In this document: one piece after another, positions 44,972 to 53,463 of the stretch
How positions within the stretch are numbered: position 1 is the first letter of the stretch
How the letters are laid out: every line of letters begins with the position of its first letter
Assembly (NCBI RefSeq): GCF_037126435.1
Contig: NZ_CP147020.1
Location: 2,035,293 to 2,099,292, forward strand
Source: Bernardetia sp. ABR2-2B
GTDB lineage: Bacteria > Bacteroidota > Bacteroidia > Cytophagales > Bernardetiaceae
Direction of reading: 5' to 3'
DNA: 64,000 nucleotides
Translations under genes and position numbers: made by a program
The notes under the pieces: model-generated
Database searches by the model: none
What the model saw: the letters and a program-made list of their open reading frames with translations, nothing else
What the model was told of the DNA's origin: nothing

Positions 44972-46207
44972 TTATTTGAATAATTTTCTATTTTTTCTTA
45001 GATATTCTTTTGCTTCTTTTTTGGTAGAGTGTTTTCGGTCTGCGTGGTCTTTTATTTTTTCATAATAACCTTTTGCTGCCATATAATCTTTTTCTATATG
45101 AGCAATTTGCCCCAAATAAGCCAAAGAATACAAATAATATCCCGAGTCTTGTGCATCTGCACCTTCCCCAAACTCAACGGCTTGTTTGAGATATTTTTTC
45201 GCATCTTCATAATTTCTCAAGGCTCTAAAACTATGTGAACCCAAGAAGAATGCAGCATAACGCCCAATTGTTCCCTCATAACCAAAAGCATTTTTTTCGA
45301 TAAGTTCTAATGCTTTTTTAGATTCTTCAATGGTTTTGTTTCCGTCTCCGTTCAGATACAAAAGTTTTAGATACTGACGATGAAAAAAAGCATTTTTGGG
45401 ATAGATTGTATGCAAATATTCACTTAAATTTAATGCCTTTGCTCTATATGTAGGGTCTGTTTTGGATTCACTATCATAAATACGAACTAAGAAAGTTTGA
45501 GCTTCTGTTTTGGTATAAAATCCTTCTGCTGTTACTTCTTCTAATTGTTTGATTCCCTTTGCTTTGTCTCCATCTTTGAAAAACCAAAGAATGGGCTTTA
45601 ATTCTCCATAATTTTCTGGAATCCATTCTACATAATAATTATATAAGCCATCTCCGAAGAGTAGTTCTGGACTCAAATCTCCATACCCTCTAGCATCTTC
45701 TAAATAATTCAAGGCTCGTTTTCCTGCAATGGTAGCAGCCGTCCAATTTCTTCTATTGGATTCTAAACGTCCCTTAAAAGCATAAGCAGCTGATAAAAAA
45801 AAGGCAGCTTCTATTTGTTTTGGCGATTTTTTTTCTGCTTTATCAAAAATATCTTCTGCATAGGTAATTGTCGAATCCATATATTTATTAAAAACACCAT
45901 CATAGGTTTTTATGTCTTCATTAGGCATCATTTTCCAAAAATTACTCAATCCCATCAAAAAATAACCTAAAGGATGCTTTGGATAACGCTTTTTTATCCA
46001 CTTAAACTGACTTTCTGCACTTCTAAAGTCAAAATTATACATATCATTTAACCCTTGTGTTGCTTCTATCTGAATTGCCATACTATTGATAAGCATTTCT
46101 ACACTATCTGGATGAGGCAAATCTTGTGCGTTTGCACTTTGATAACTAAAAGGAGAAAGATAAAATAATGAAAATAGAGGAATGAGAATATAAAGTAATT
46201 TTTTCAT
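44972..46207 (-). CDS. TPR-repeat exported protein
   Basis: About 411 residues from the ATG at 46207, which puts a good signal peptide first (MKKLLYILIPLFSLFYLSPF, cleavage near ANAQ). A start at 46249 would add 14 residues before it. The mature part is helical with tetratricopeptide-type pairs throughout (for example YNFDFRSAESQFKWIKKRYP and YEDAKKYLKQAVEFGEG near the C-terminus). It may scaffold envelope proteins, but I cannot name a partner. It lies 95 bp upstream of the DUF697-like gene on the same strand. Confidence 0.75.
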   Translation of the reverse strand: MKKLLYILIPLFSLFYLSPFSYQSANAQDLPHPDSVEMLINSMAIQIEATQGLNDMYNFDFRSAESQFKWIKKRYPKHPLGYFLMGLSNFWKMMPNEDIKTYDGVFNKYMDSTITYAEDIFDKAEKKSPKQIEAAFFLSAAYAFKGRLESNRRNWTAATIAGKRALNYLEDARGYGDLSPELLFGDGLYNYYVEWIPENYGELKPILWFFKDGDKAKGIKQLEEVTAEGFYTKTEAQTFLVRIYDSESKTDPTYRAKALNLSEYLHTIYPKNAFFHRQYLKLLYLNGDGNKTIEESKKALELIEKNAFGYEGTIGRYAAFFLGSHSFRALRNYEDAKKYLKQAVEFGEGADAQDSGYYLYSLAYLGQIAHIEKDYMAAKGYYEKIKDHADRKHSTKKEAKEYLRKNRKLFK

Positions 46208-46335
46208 AGCTTGATAGAATATTAGTGAATGAGATAGGAATTTTGACACAAATCATTTTTACTTAAACTCTAAAAAAGACTTTTAGATAAAGCAAAATGA
46301 TTATTTATACTTACTCTAAATAACAAAATCATACC

Positions 46336-46376
46336 AAATAATTAAAGTTAGAAGTTAGATTTAAGAAGTTAGAAGT
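46336..46376. repeat. Degenerate AGAAGTTAG heptamer-type repeat
   Basis: Several close copies of AAGTTAGAAGTTAG occur in a row in the 252-bp gap between divergent genes. Related word runs occur elsewhere in the window. Confidence 0.5.
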
Positions 46377-46459
46377 GAATTTCAATTCTTTCATTCTCTG
46401 AATAATCGTACTTTGCAAATTGGTATTTCGTTGTAGAAAAAAAATAAATAGGAAAAAAA

Positions 46460-47206
46460 ATGGTGGAAATTATTTCAAAAAAAGGAACAGAGCTTTCAGA
46501 GAAAGAAGTAAAACAAATTACAGATTTGGCACAAAAAGCAAATCCTGCTTTTCCTGATGATTACCTTCATCATTTTCATATAAATAGGTACAATCCTATT
46601 TTTTATATGCACAAAATTGATGGAGAAGTAATGGCAGTTCAGGCATTTTATAATGTAAAAAATCAAACTCCTTTTCATGAAAAACCATTAGAAATCATTT
46701 TTGTAAGTGTCGTTTTTAAAAATGAAACAGCAGACAGACACATCAAGAATTTTGCAAAAAAAGGTAATTTATTATTCTTGAAAAGAAAGCTAGGTTATTT
46801 TTGGTTTTTGGGTAAATTTTTATTCATCTTCCAAACCTACAATCCCAAAGCTATCGAACGTATTTCGCCTACTTTTTATGAAACTTATCCAACATTAGAC
46901 AAACCTGTTTCTGAAAGAATCTATAATTTTGTGCGTGGTTTTATTGATAATCATCTCAAATCTGATGAAATAGAATTGAGTGATTACTTGATTCGATTGA
47001 ATAAATTCGATATTCCGACATCAATTACGGATTCTTGGAAATTTTCTTATGCTTCAAAAAATGAAAACAGAAATCAATTTTTTAGCGACCACGAAATCAT
47101 AACTAAAAAAGGAAATGATTATTTTTTGGAAGGAAGAGCCGTTTTTTTTGTAGGCTATTATAATTTTTGGAAGAGGTTGAAGCAGAAATTACTGTTTATA
47201 AAGTAG
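46460..47206 (+). CDS. Protein of unknown function, possibly GNAT-like
   Basis: 248 residues, cytoplasmic by appearance. The first part (LTDLAQKANPAF-like ITDLAQKANPAFPDDYLHHF) and MHKIDGEVMAVQAFYNV, FVSVVFKNETADRHI would fit the strand-helix order of an acetyltransferase-like fold, but no acetyl-CoA loop is clear. The middle segment LGYFWFLGKFLFIFQTYNP is hydrophobic. I do not recognise the family. It is convergent with the exosortase gene. Confidence 0.6.
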   Translation: MVEIISKKGTELSEKEVKQITDLAQKANPAFPDDYLHHFHINRYNPIFYMHKIDGEVMAVQAFYNVKNQTPFHEKPLEIIFVSVVFKNETADRHIKNFAKKGNLLFLKRKLGYFWFLGKFLFIFQTYNPKAIERISPTFYETYPTLDKPVSERIYNFVRGFIDNHLKSDEIELSDYLIRLNKFDIPTSITDSWKFSYASKNENRNQFFSDHEIITKKGNDYFLEGRAVFFVGYYNFWKRLKQKLLFIK

Positions 47207-47216
47207 GTATTTGTGT

Positions 47217-47262
47217 ATTCCCCAATCTCCATTTCCTAATTCCTAATTCCCATGTCCCATTT
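47217..47262. repeat. Left inverted repeat flanking the exosortase gene
   Basis: ATTCCCCAATCTCCATTTCC and following words are nearly the reverse complement of 47762-47794. The last codons of the exosortase (MGIRN, stop) are encoded inside this repeat. Confidence 0.75.
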
Positions 47263-47754
47263 CCTAAGAATCAAATAATACAGAATTAGCATCGTAACAT
47301 AAATAAAAATTCCTAGCAAAAGATGGCTTTGAGCATATTCTATATGAGGAGAAAGAAGAGGAAGAAATTTAATTGAAATAACAATGCGTCCAGTATTTGC
47401 GATAATTGTAACAAGCCAAGCTAAATTAAAAACAAGAATAAAGAAGTAGAAAAATCGCCACAAGTCAGTTATTTTTTTATGCAAAACAAAAGCTCCTAAA
47501 AGAAATGACATTAGCCAAAAATTAAGACCCGAACAGCTTTTATCGATAATTGTAGTCGGAGAAATTTGAGTACAAACATAACCTTCGTTCTGCAAAAGGT
47601 TAAAATCAAGTCCTGTAATTTGTTCTACCCAAATCGTAGTGGGTTTCAAAAGCCAAATAGAATACTCTACGTCAAGATTTGTAAAAATCCATTTAGCTGC
47701 AAAGCCAATACAGAAAACTGTGAATAGGAAAAGTAGAGATAGTTTGTTTTTCAA
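47236..47754 (-). CDS. xrtK: Exosortase K
   Basis: 172 residues, the short form of the exosortase family, with about four to five transmembrane helices. The Cys-Arg-His triad is visible: Cys74 (DKSCSGLNFW), Arg123 (ANTGRIV) and His144 (AQSHLLLGIF). Exosortases are membrane transpeptidase-like enzymes that cleave and anchor proteins with a C-terminal sorting signal. Size and motifs fit the XrtK subfamily. No target protein with a PEP-CTERM-like tail was seen nearby. The gene is bracketed by 33-bp inverted repeats and its C-terminus runs into one of them. Confidence 0.88.
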   Translation of the reverse strand: MKNKLSLLFLFTVFCIGFAAKWIFTNLDVEYSIWLLKPTTIWVEQITGLDFNLLQNEGYVCTQISPTTIIDKSCSGLNFWLMSFLLGAFVLHKKITDLWRFFYFFILVFNLAWLVTIIANTGRIVISIKFLPLLSPHIEYAQSHLLLGIFIYVTMLILYYLILRKWDMGIRN

Positions 47755-47761
47755 TTTTAGA

Positions 47762-47794
47762 GAAATAGGAATTAGGGAATGGAGATTGGAGAAT
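47762..47794. repeat. Right inverted repeat flanking the exosortase gene
   Basis: GAAATAGGAATTAGGGAATG and the following GAGATTGGAGAAT are nearly the reverse complement of 47217-47249. It lies just upstream of the exosortase ATG. Confidence 0.75.
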
Positions 47795-47813
47795 AAAAAT
47801 ATAATATTACTTT

Positions 47814-48470
47814 TTATTTTCTAAAACTTAAAAGCATTTCAAAACTCTCTTTCTTATTTTCATGATAAATAGGCTGATGAAAATCATTAAGACGATTCAA
47901 AAGTGAAATAAGTTGTCGTTTTTCGCTTTCTTCCAAATCTCCCACAATAAGTTCTCCTATCTTTTGCATTCTTCCTACGTGGGCAAAAAAGATTCCTTTT
48001 CCAGCTTCTGTTATGAACAATGATTTACTGCGCTTGTCTTTTTCTGACTTCTTTTCTGTAATAAAACCATTTCTTTTCAGTCGTTTTAGTATTTCTATTC
48101 CTGTTGTTTTTTCGTGAATATGATAATCAATAATTTCGGTTTTGGTGCTGCCTTCTTTAAGCATAATACTTCCCAAATAGGTAAAATCATCTAAGGTAGT
48201 GAGAGGGCTATCTTCTAAAGCCTTTTTAGTATAAAACTTTGCGAAACGATACATAAAGCCAATAAATTTTCCAATAATGCTATCTAATGTTTCGCCTGTT
48301 GGCTCTAGTTTTATTTCTTCAGATGTATTGCTTTTAGACACACGACTGTGTGTCTGTACGTAGAGCCATTCAGAGAAAATAGCTAAATCATCTTTTTCTA
48401 GTTTTTGCCCTGTTTGGGTTTCGTACTCTTGCGCTTTATCTATAAGCTCGTGTAAAATATCGTAATTCAT
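47814..48470 (-). CDS. MarR-like winged-helix regulator
   Basis: About 218 residues from the ATG at 48470; a GTG at 48569 is possible, but it would place 33 codons in a hairpin. The C-terminal half is the winged helix: FTYLGSIMLKEGSTKTEIID, the recognition helix region IHEKTTGIEILKRLKRNGFI, and the wing EKDKRSKSLFITEAGKGIF. The N-terminal half (about 1-100) is helical and probably forms the dimer. MarR proteins repress neighbouring genes until a ligand binds. The divergent TonB receptor 314 bp away is a natural candidate target. Confidence 0.82.
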   Translation of the reverse strand: MNYDILHELIDKAQEYETQTGQKLEKDDLAIFSEWLYVQTHSRVSKSNTSEEIKLEPTGETLDSIIGKFIGFMYRFAKFYTKKALEDSPLTTLDDFTYLGSIMLKEGSTKTEIIDYHIHEKTTGIEILKRLKRNGFITEKKSEKDKRSKSLFITEAGKGIFFAHVGRMQKIGELIVGDLEESEKRQLISLLNRLNDFHQPIYHENKKESFEMLLSFRK

Positions 48471-48486
48471 TTTTTTGCTGTGTATA

Positions 48487-48575
48487 TCGCTCGTGGGGAC
48501 ACAAGCAATGAATAAATCTTTTTCTGCTTTTCTAAGAAAAGCTAACTCTGTCGTTGCTCGTATTCTCACGAGCGA
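48487..48575. repeat. Long imperfect palindrome upstream of the MarR-like gene
   Basis: TCGCTCGTGGGGACACAAGC (48487 onward) faces an arm ending CACGAGCGA (48567-48575); the 25-bp arms match at about 19-20 positions, with an inner CTTTTCTAAGAAAAG stem. It lies in the MarR-like gene's leader and could be an operator, an RNA structure or a MITE. Confidence 0.65.
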
Positions 48576-48784
48576 CCTTTAAAATAAAATTTAGTATATT
48601 AACGTACTAAATAAAAAATAGTTTTTAATAAATTTAAGAAAATAATTATCTAAAACTAAAACAATTCTCAATTTTTGAGGTTAGATTTGCATTCTGAAAG
48701 CAAAATACTTTCTGTATTTTTTAAATTTAATACGTAAACATACTATAAAATTACAACTATTTTTTTATTTTATCAAAAATTCAA

Positions 48785-51268
48785 ATGACTACTTCAAAAT
48801 TTTACCACTTATTTTTTCTTTTATTTTTTAGCCTTATTTTTTCAAATTTTTCTTTTGCACAAGACGAAACACAAGAAAAATCCGTAAAAAAAGGAATTGT
48901 ACAAGGAACAGTCAGAGATAAGGACACGCAAGAACCACTTATTGGCGTTTCAGTTATTGTTGAGGGTAGTGACCCAATCATTGGCGTAGTTACAGATTTG
49001 GAAGGAAATTATAAATTAGAAATTCCTGTGGGAAGTTATAATTTAGAAGCTTCATATATTGGTTTTGCATCGCTCAAAAAATTCAATATTATTGTAAGTA
49101 CAGGAAATGCAAATAATGTAAATTTTGAACTTGCAGAATCGTATTCTAACTTAGAAGGTGTCGAAATTGTAGCACGAAAAGCAACTTCTGCATCTCCTAC
49201 AACGGTTGAAAGTCCTCTTTCTACACAGCGATTGACAACGGAAGAAATCAAAAGTAATCCAGGGGGAAATTTTGATATTTCTCGTGTTGTTCAAGCTCTT
49301 CCAGGGGTAGGAAGTACGAGTGGAGGAGGAGGATTTCGAAATGATATTATTATTCGTGGTGGTGCGCCAAATGAAAATGTTTATTATTTAGATGGAATTG
49401 AAATTCCTGTTATCAATCATTTTGCCACGCAAGGAAGTGCAGGAGGCCCTACTGGAATTTTGAATGTTTCTTTTATTGAAGATGTAACACTTAGTTCTTC
49501 AGCTTTTGAGGCTCGTTATGATAATGCACTTGCTTCTGTTTTTACATTCAAACAAAAAGAAGGAAATTCGAAACGTTTACAGGGAAATATTCGCCTTTCT
49601 GGAACTGAACTGGCAGCTACTTTTGAAGCTCCTTTAGGCAAAAAAACTACGATGCTTTTGTCTGCTCGTCGTTCGTATTTACAATTTTTGTTTGCGCTCA
49701 TTGATTTGCCTATTCGTCCAAACTATTGGGATTTTCAGTATAAAGTAACTCATAAATTCAACGAAAAAACTACACTTACAGCTATCGGAGTAGGTGCTAT
49801 TGATGATTTTAGTTTTGAAGCCCCAGAAGAATCTACACCTGAAAGTGAGTATGTTTTGCGTTCTAGTCCAAGTATTAATCAATGGAATTATACAACTGGT
49901 TTTGCTTTGAAAAGATTGGTAAAAGATGGTTATGTAAATGTAGCTTTGAGTAGAAATATGTTTGATAATCGTTTGGATCAATTCGAAGACAGACAAGAAA
50001 GTGAAGAGTTTAGAACGCTACTTTTAGAATCACAGGAGATTGAAAACAAGTTGCGTATTGATGTAAATAAATCAAAAAAGGGTTGGAAATACGCTTATGG
50101 AATTGTTGGTCAATATGTGAAATTTAATAATGATATTTTTAATCGTTTGAGAAAAGAAATACGTGATTCGACAGGAAATATCATTCAGTCAGAAGTTCAA
50201 ATCAATTATAACTCTGCGATTGATTTCTTTAGATATGGAGCTTTCGGACAGGTTTCAAAAACGGTTTTGAATAACAAATTAGGTTTGTCTTTTGGTGTTC
50301 GTACAGATATGAATACATTTATGGACACAGGAAATAATCCTTTAGAAACATTATCGCCACGTCTTTCAGCTTCGTATTATCTCAATGACGAATGGTCAAT
50401 TAATGGTTCTGTTGGTCGTTATTTCAAAATTCCAATTTATACTGTTTTGGGTTTTCAGAATGAAAATGGCGATTTTGTCAATAAATCAAACAAATATATT
50501 TCTTCTACGCACTATGTCTTGGGAACGGAGTTTTTGCCACGAGCAAGTACACGTTTTACAGTAGAAGGTTTTTATAAAAACTATGCAAACTACCCTGTTT
50601 CGGTGCGTGATGGAATTTCTCTTGCCAATCAAGGAGGAGGTTTTGGCGCAATCGGTAACGAAGCTGTTGAAAGCATTGGAGAAGGAAGAGCATACGGTGC
50701 AGAATTTTTATTCCAACAAAAGCTAGTAAGTAAAATCTTTGCTGTCTTTTCTTATACATTTGTTAGAAGCGAATTTGCTGGAACAGACGGTGAGCTTATT
50801 TCTTCTGCTTGGGATAATGGTCATTTAATTTCAGCTATCTTGGGAAGAAAGTTTGGTAGAGGTTGGGAAATGGGTCTGCGTTACCGTTTTGCAGCAGGTT
50901 CTCCTTATACACCTTTTGATTTATTGGCTTCTCAAAGAAATTATTTGACGACTGGTAATGGAGTTTTGGATAATTCTCGTCTAAATTCTCAACGCTTAGG
51001 GAATTTTAGTCAGTTTGATTTCCGTTTGGATAAAAAAATTAATTTCAAGAAAATTACATTGGATTTATATATCGACATTCAGAATGCACTCATACAGGCT
51101 TCTCCTGCTTTTCCTCGTTATACCTTTGAGAGAACAGAAGATAATTCGGGTTTCAAAACCACTAATGGACAGCCTATAAATAATGATGGCTCAAATGCAA
51201 TTCCTACCATTTTGGAAGATAGTGAACCAAGTGTTTTGCCTACTATTGGATTTATTTTGGAGTTTTAG
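48785..51268 (+). CDS. TonB-dependent outer-membrane receptor with CarboxypepD_reg-like domain
   Basis: 827 residues. A signal peptide (about 1-25, ending FAQ) is followed by a CarboxypepD_reg-like Ig domain (about 38-125; GIVQGTVRDKDTQEPLIGVS). The plug domain (about 135-265) has VVQALPGVG, IIIRGGAPNENVYYLDGIEI and an IEDVTLSSSAFEARYDN segment. The 22-strand barrel fills the rest, ending in ILEF with a terminal Phe. Such receptors import siderophores, cobalamin or glycans with TonB energy. The substrate is unknown; no SusD partner is next to it. Confidence 0.93.
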   Translation: MTTSKFYHLFFLLFFSLIFSNFSFAQDETQEKSVKKGIVQGTVRDKDTQEPLIGVSVIVEGSDPIIGVVTDLEGNYKLEIPVGSYNLEASYIGFASLKKFNIIVSTGNANNVNFELAESYSNLEGVEIVARKATSASPTTVESPLSTQRLTTEEIKSNPGGNFDISRVVQALPGVGSTSGGGGFRNDIIIRGGAPNENVYYLDGIEIPVINHFATQGSAGGPTGILNVSFIEDVTLSSSAFEARYDNALASVFTFKQKEGNSKRLQGNIRLSGTELAATFEAPLGKKTTMLLSARRSYLQFLFALIDLPIRPNYWDFQYKVTHKFNEKTTLTAIGVGAIDDFSFEAPEESTPESEYVLRSSPSINQWNYTTGFALKRLVKDGYVNVALSRNMFDNRLDQFEDRQESEEFRTLLLESQEIENKLRIDVNKSKKGWKYAYGIVGQYVKFNNDIFNRLRKEIRDSTGNIIQSEVQINYNSAIDFFRYGAFGQVSKTVLNNKLGLSFGVRTDMNTFMDTGNNPLETLSPRLSASYYLNDEWSINGSVGRYFKIPIYTVLGFQNENGDFVNKSNKYISSTHYVLGTEFLPRASTRFTVEGFYKNYANYPVSVRDGISLANQGGGFGAIGNEAVESIGEGRAYGAEFLFQQKLVSKIFAVFSYTFVRSEFAGTDGELISSAWDNGHLISAILGRKFGRGWEMGLRYRFAAGSPYTPFDLLASQRNYLTTGNGVLDNSRLNSQRLGNFSQFDFRLDKKINFKKITLDLYIDIQNALIQASPAFPRYTFERTEDNSGFKTTNGQPINNDGSNAIPTILEDSEPSVLPTIGFILEF

Positions 51269-51296
51269 AATTTATTTTGAGTAAATGATTTTTTCT

Positions 51297-51327
51297 TAAA
51301 GACGAGGTTTGTGCCTTGTCTTTTTTT
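51297..51327 (+). terminator. Terminator of the TonB receptor gene
   Basis: AAAGACGAGG (51298-51307) pairs with CCTTGTCTTT (51314-51323; one mismatch), followed by T residues. It begins about 30 bp past the stop. Confidence 0.8.
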
Positions 51328-51384
51328 GTTTGAAGTTAGCTACATTTGTATAAATTAGAATCGGCTGAAAAAACACTCACAAAA

Positions 51385-51957
51385 ATGAATCTTACAAATA
51401 GAAGCAAAAAACTAATCAAAATAGCTGCTATCTTTATTTTCTCTTATTTCGTTGTAAGAGAAATTATACCTGCTGATTTTTATTATTATAAAACAAATTA
51501 TTCTTATAATACCAATGTCTCAAGTCATCATAATTCGAAGACCTCTAAAGCTATATTTGAAACAGATACAGTAGATATTCTTGATATAGAACAAGATATA
51601 TATTTTCGTTTTTATGACTCACACCAAAATAGTGTTGAAAAAGATACAAATACTATAAAAATTTATATTAGAAAAGATATAGATACAGACTGGAGTAGAT
51701 TTGCACCTCTTTTTAAAAGTATAGATTTTGAATCCCATAATTCATACAGGTGGAACTGTAAAATTTACAAAGATAGTAAGGTAACTAGACTTGACGAATA
51801 TGGTAGTGTGGATGTTATGGGTAAGATAAATATTAATGGTTTTTGTTCTGCAAAAAAATCATCAAAAATGATTGATAATATAGTAACCAATGAAATACGT
51901 AAAGCTGTGAAAGAAAAGATTGATGCTAAATTTGAAGAGTTACTTTCTGAAAATTAA
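51385..51957 (+). CDS. Membrane-anchored protein of unknown function
   Basis: 190 residues from the ATG at 51385 (a TTG at 51346 gives 13 more). One N-terminal helix (about 12-28, IKIAAIFIFSYFVVREI) anchors a periplasmic domain rich in Asp, Lys and Tyr. Segments such as DTNTIKIYIRKDIDTDWSRF and KINGFCSAKKSS-like INGFCSAKKSSKMI suggest an alpha/beta fold. No family is recognised. The next gene starts 44 bp downstream. Confidence 0.65.
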   Translation: MNLTNRSKKLIKIAAIFIFSYFVVREIIPADFYYYKTNYSYNTNVSSHHNSKTSKAIFETDTVDILDIEQDIYFRFYDSHQNSVEKDTNTIKIYIRKDIDTDWSRFAPLFKSIDFESHNSYRWNCKIYKDSKVTRLDEYGSVDVMGKININGFCSAKKSSKMIDNIVTNEIRKAVKEKIDAKFEELLSEN

Positions 51958-52000
51958 CTTTCACTCATTTTTCAAACAAGTAAATATTTTGCATTCAAAG

Positions 52001-52714
52001 ATGAGCAAAACATCACTTATGAAAAACCTAAAAAACGATAATGAACTCTCGTGGTCGTCAGTAGTGGCAAATAATGCAATGAACAGAAAAAGAGTAGCTT
52101 CGGGTGTAAACAGCTATGAGAAAGACATCAAAATTAATATTGAATCATATTTGAAAGGCATTGAAAATGAGCAAGAAGTTCGCTGGGTAGATTTGTGTTG
52201 TGGAGAAGGGAACGCCTTATTAGAAGTTGCGAATATTCTTAAAAAAGAAGTAAACAGTTATAGATATAAGTTGGAAGGAATAGATTTAGTCGGATATTTC
52301 AACCCATCTGTTTTCGAAGCCAAAGACATATTAGAAGTTAGCGAAACAAACTTATCAGATTGGAAGACAGATCTCAAATATGATTTGATTACGATTGTAC
52401 ACGGATTGCACTACACTGGAGATAAATTGAAATTGATAAGATATGCAGCAAGTAGATTAAAAAATGATGGAATGTTATTAGCTAATCTTGATATAAAAGA
52501 TATAGAAATTACAAATGAAGTAGATAGCAAAAAGGCAATTCAAAAATATTTTCGGAAAGAAAATATAGATTACAATTTAAGAACGAAACTTCTTAGCATA
52601 GAAGGAAATAAAAATATGCAAGATGATTTTATATATCTAGGAGCAGATGATAAAGCTGGAGCAAATTACACAGGTCAAGATGTTGTAAAATCGTATTATA
52701 AAAAAAGAAAATGA
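52001..52714 (+). CDS. SAM-dependent methyltransferase (class I)
   Basis: 237 residues from the ATG at 52001; an upstream ATG at 51920 would overlap the preceding gene. Motif I is VDLCCGEGNALLEVA (a VDxxxGxG-type loop), motif II is LEGIDLVG, and YDLITIVHGLHYTGDKLKLI matches the region around motif IV. The rest of the Rossmann domain follows (RLKNDGMLLANLDI). The substrate cannot be told from sequence. Family length is normal. Confidence 0.82.
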   Translation: MSKTSLMKNLKNDNELSWSSVVANNAMNRKRVASGVNSYEKDIKINIESYLKGIENEQEVRWVDLCCGEGNALLEVANILKKEVNSYRYKLEGIDLVGYFNPSVFEAKDILEVSETNLSDWKTDLKYDLITIVHGLHYTGDKLKLIRYAASRLKNDGMLLANLDIKDIEITNEVDSKKAIQKYFRKENIDYNLRTKLLSIEGNKNMQDDFIYLGADDKAGANYTGQDVVKSYYKKRK

Positions 52715-52781
52715 CAACCAATCAAAGAATAAAACTGGTATTGATATTAATCTTATTTTAGTAACAATGAAATAAATTTTA

Positions 52782-53354
52782 ATGAAAGAAATAGAAACAT
52801 ATTATCCACAAAGCAAACAGCAATGGAGAGAATGGTTAGTTACAAATCATATTCAAAAAGATGCTGTTTGGCTTATTTTTTATAAAAAGAAGACAGGAAA
52901 ACCAACGCTGACTTGGAGTGATGCTGTAGATGAGGCTCTGTGTTTTGGTTGGATTGATAGCGTCAAAAAAACGTTGGATGAAGAAAGGTATATTCAATAT
53001 TTTTCTAAACGAAAACCAAAAGGCACTTGGTCTAAAGTCAATAAGGAAAAAGTTGAGCAGCTTATAGCCAAAGGGTTGATGATGCAAACAGGTTTGGACT
53101 GTATAAAAATTGCAAAACAAAATGGTAGTTGGGAAATTTTAGATAGTGTTGAAGCATTACTTATTCCAAAAGACTTAGAAGCAGCATTACAATCAAATGA
53201 AAATGCAATGGACTTTTTTATGAGTTTAAGTAAATCAGTTAGAAAGACAATGTTATATTGGGTTATCTCTGCCAAAAGACAGGAAACAAGACAGAAGCGA
53301 ATTACTCAAATTGCAGAACTTGCCAGTAAAGGGTTGAAACCCAAACAGTTTTGA
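52782..53354 (+). CDS. YdeI/OmpD-associated family protein
   Basis: 190 residues. The family's signatures are the opening TYYPQSKQQWREWLVTNH, VWLIFYKKKTGKPTLTWSDAV, DEALCFGWIDSVKKTLDEER and FSKRKPKGTWSKVNKEK. Members are small cytoplasmic proteins; some are described as protecting against bacteriocins, and the biochemical role is not settled. It lies 67 bp downstream of the methyltransferase. The full family region is present. Confidence 0.88.
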   Translation: MKEIETYYPQSKQQWREWLVTNHIQKDAVWLIFYKKKTGKPTLTWSDAVDEALCFGWIDSVKKTLDEERYIQYFSKRKPKGTWSKVNKEKVEQLIAKGLMMQTGLDCIKIAKQNGSWEILDSVEALLIPKDLEAALQSNENAMDFFMSLSKSVRKTMLYWVISAKRQETRQKRITQIAELASKGLKPKQF

Positions 53355-53463
53355 GAAAGGGGATAAACCTACACAATTGCTCTTAGTTGTTTCTATTCCA
53401 TTTGATTTTTCATTAGATTTGTTTTATTCAGATTTTGATAAATCTTCCAACAAAACAACTACT

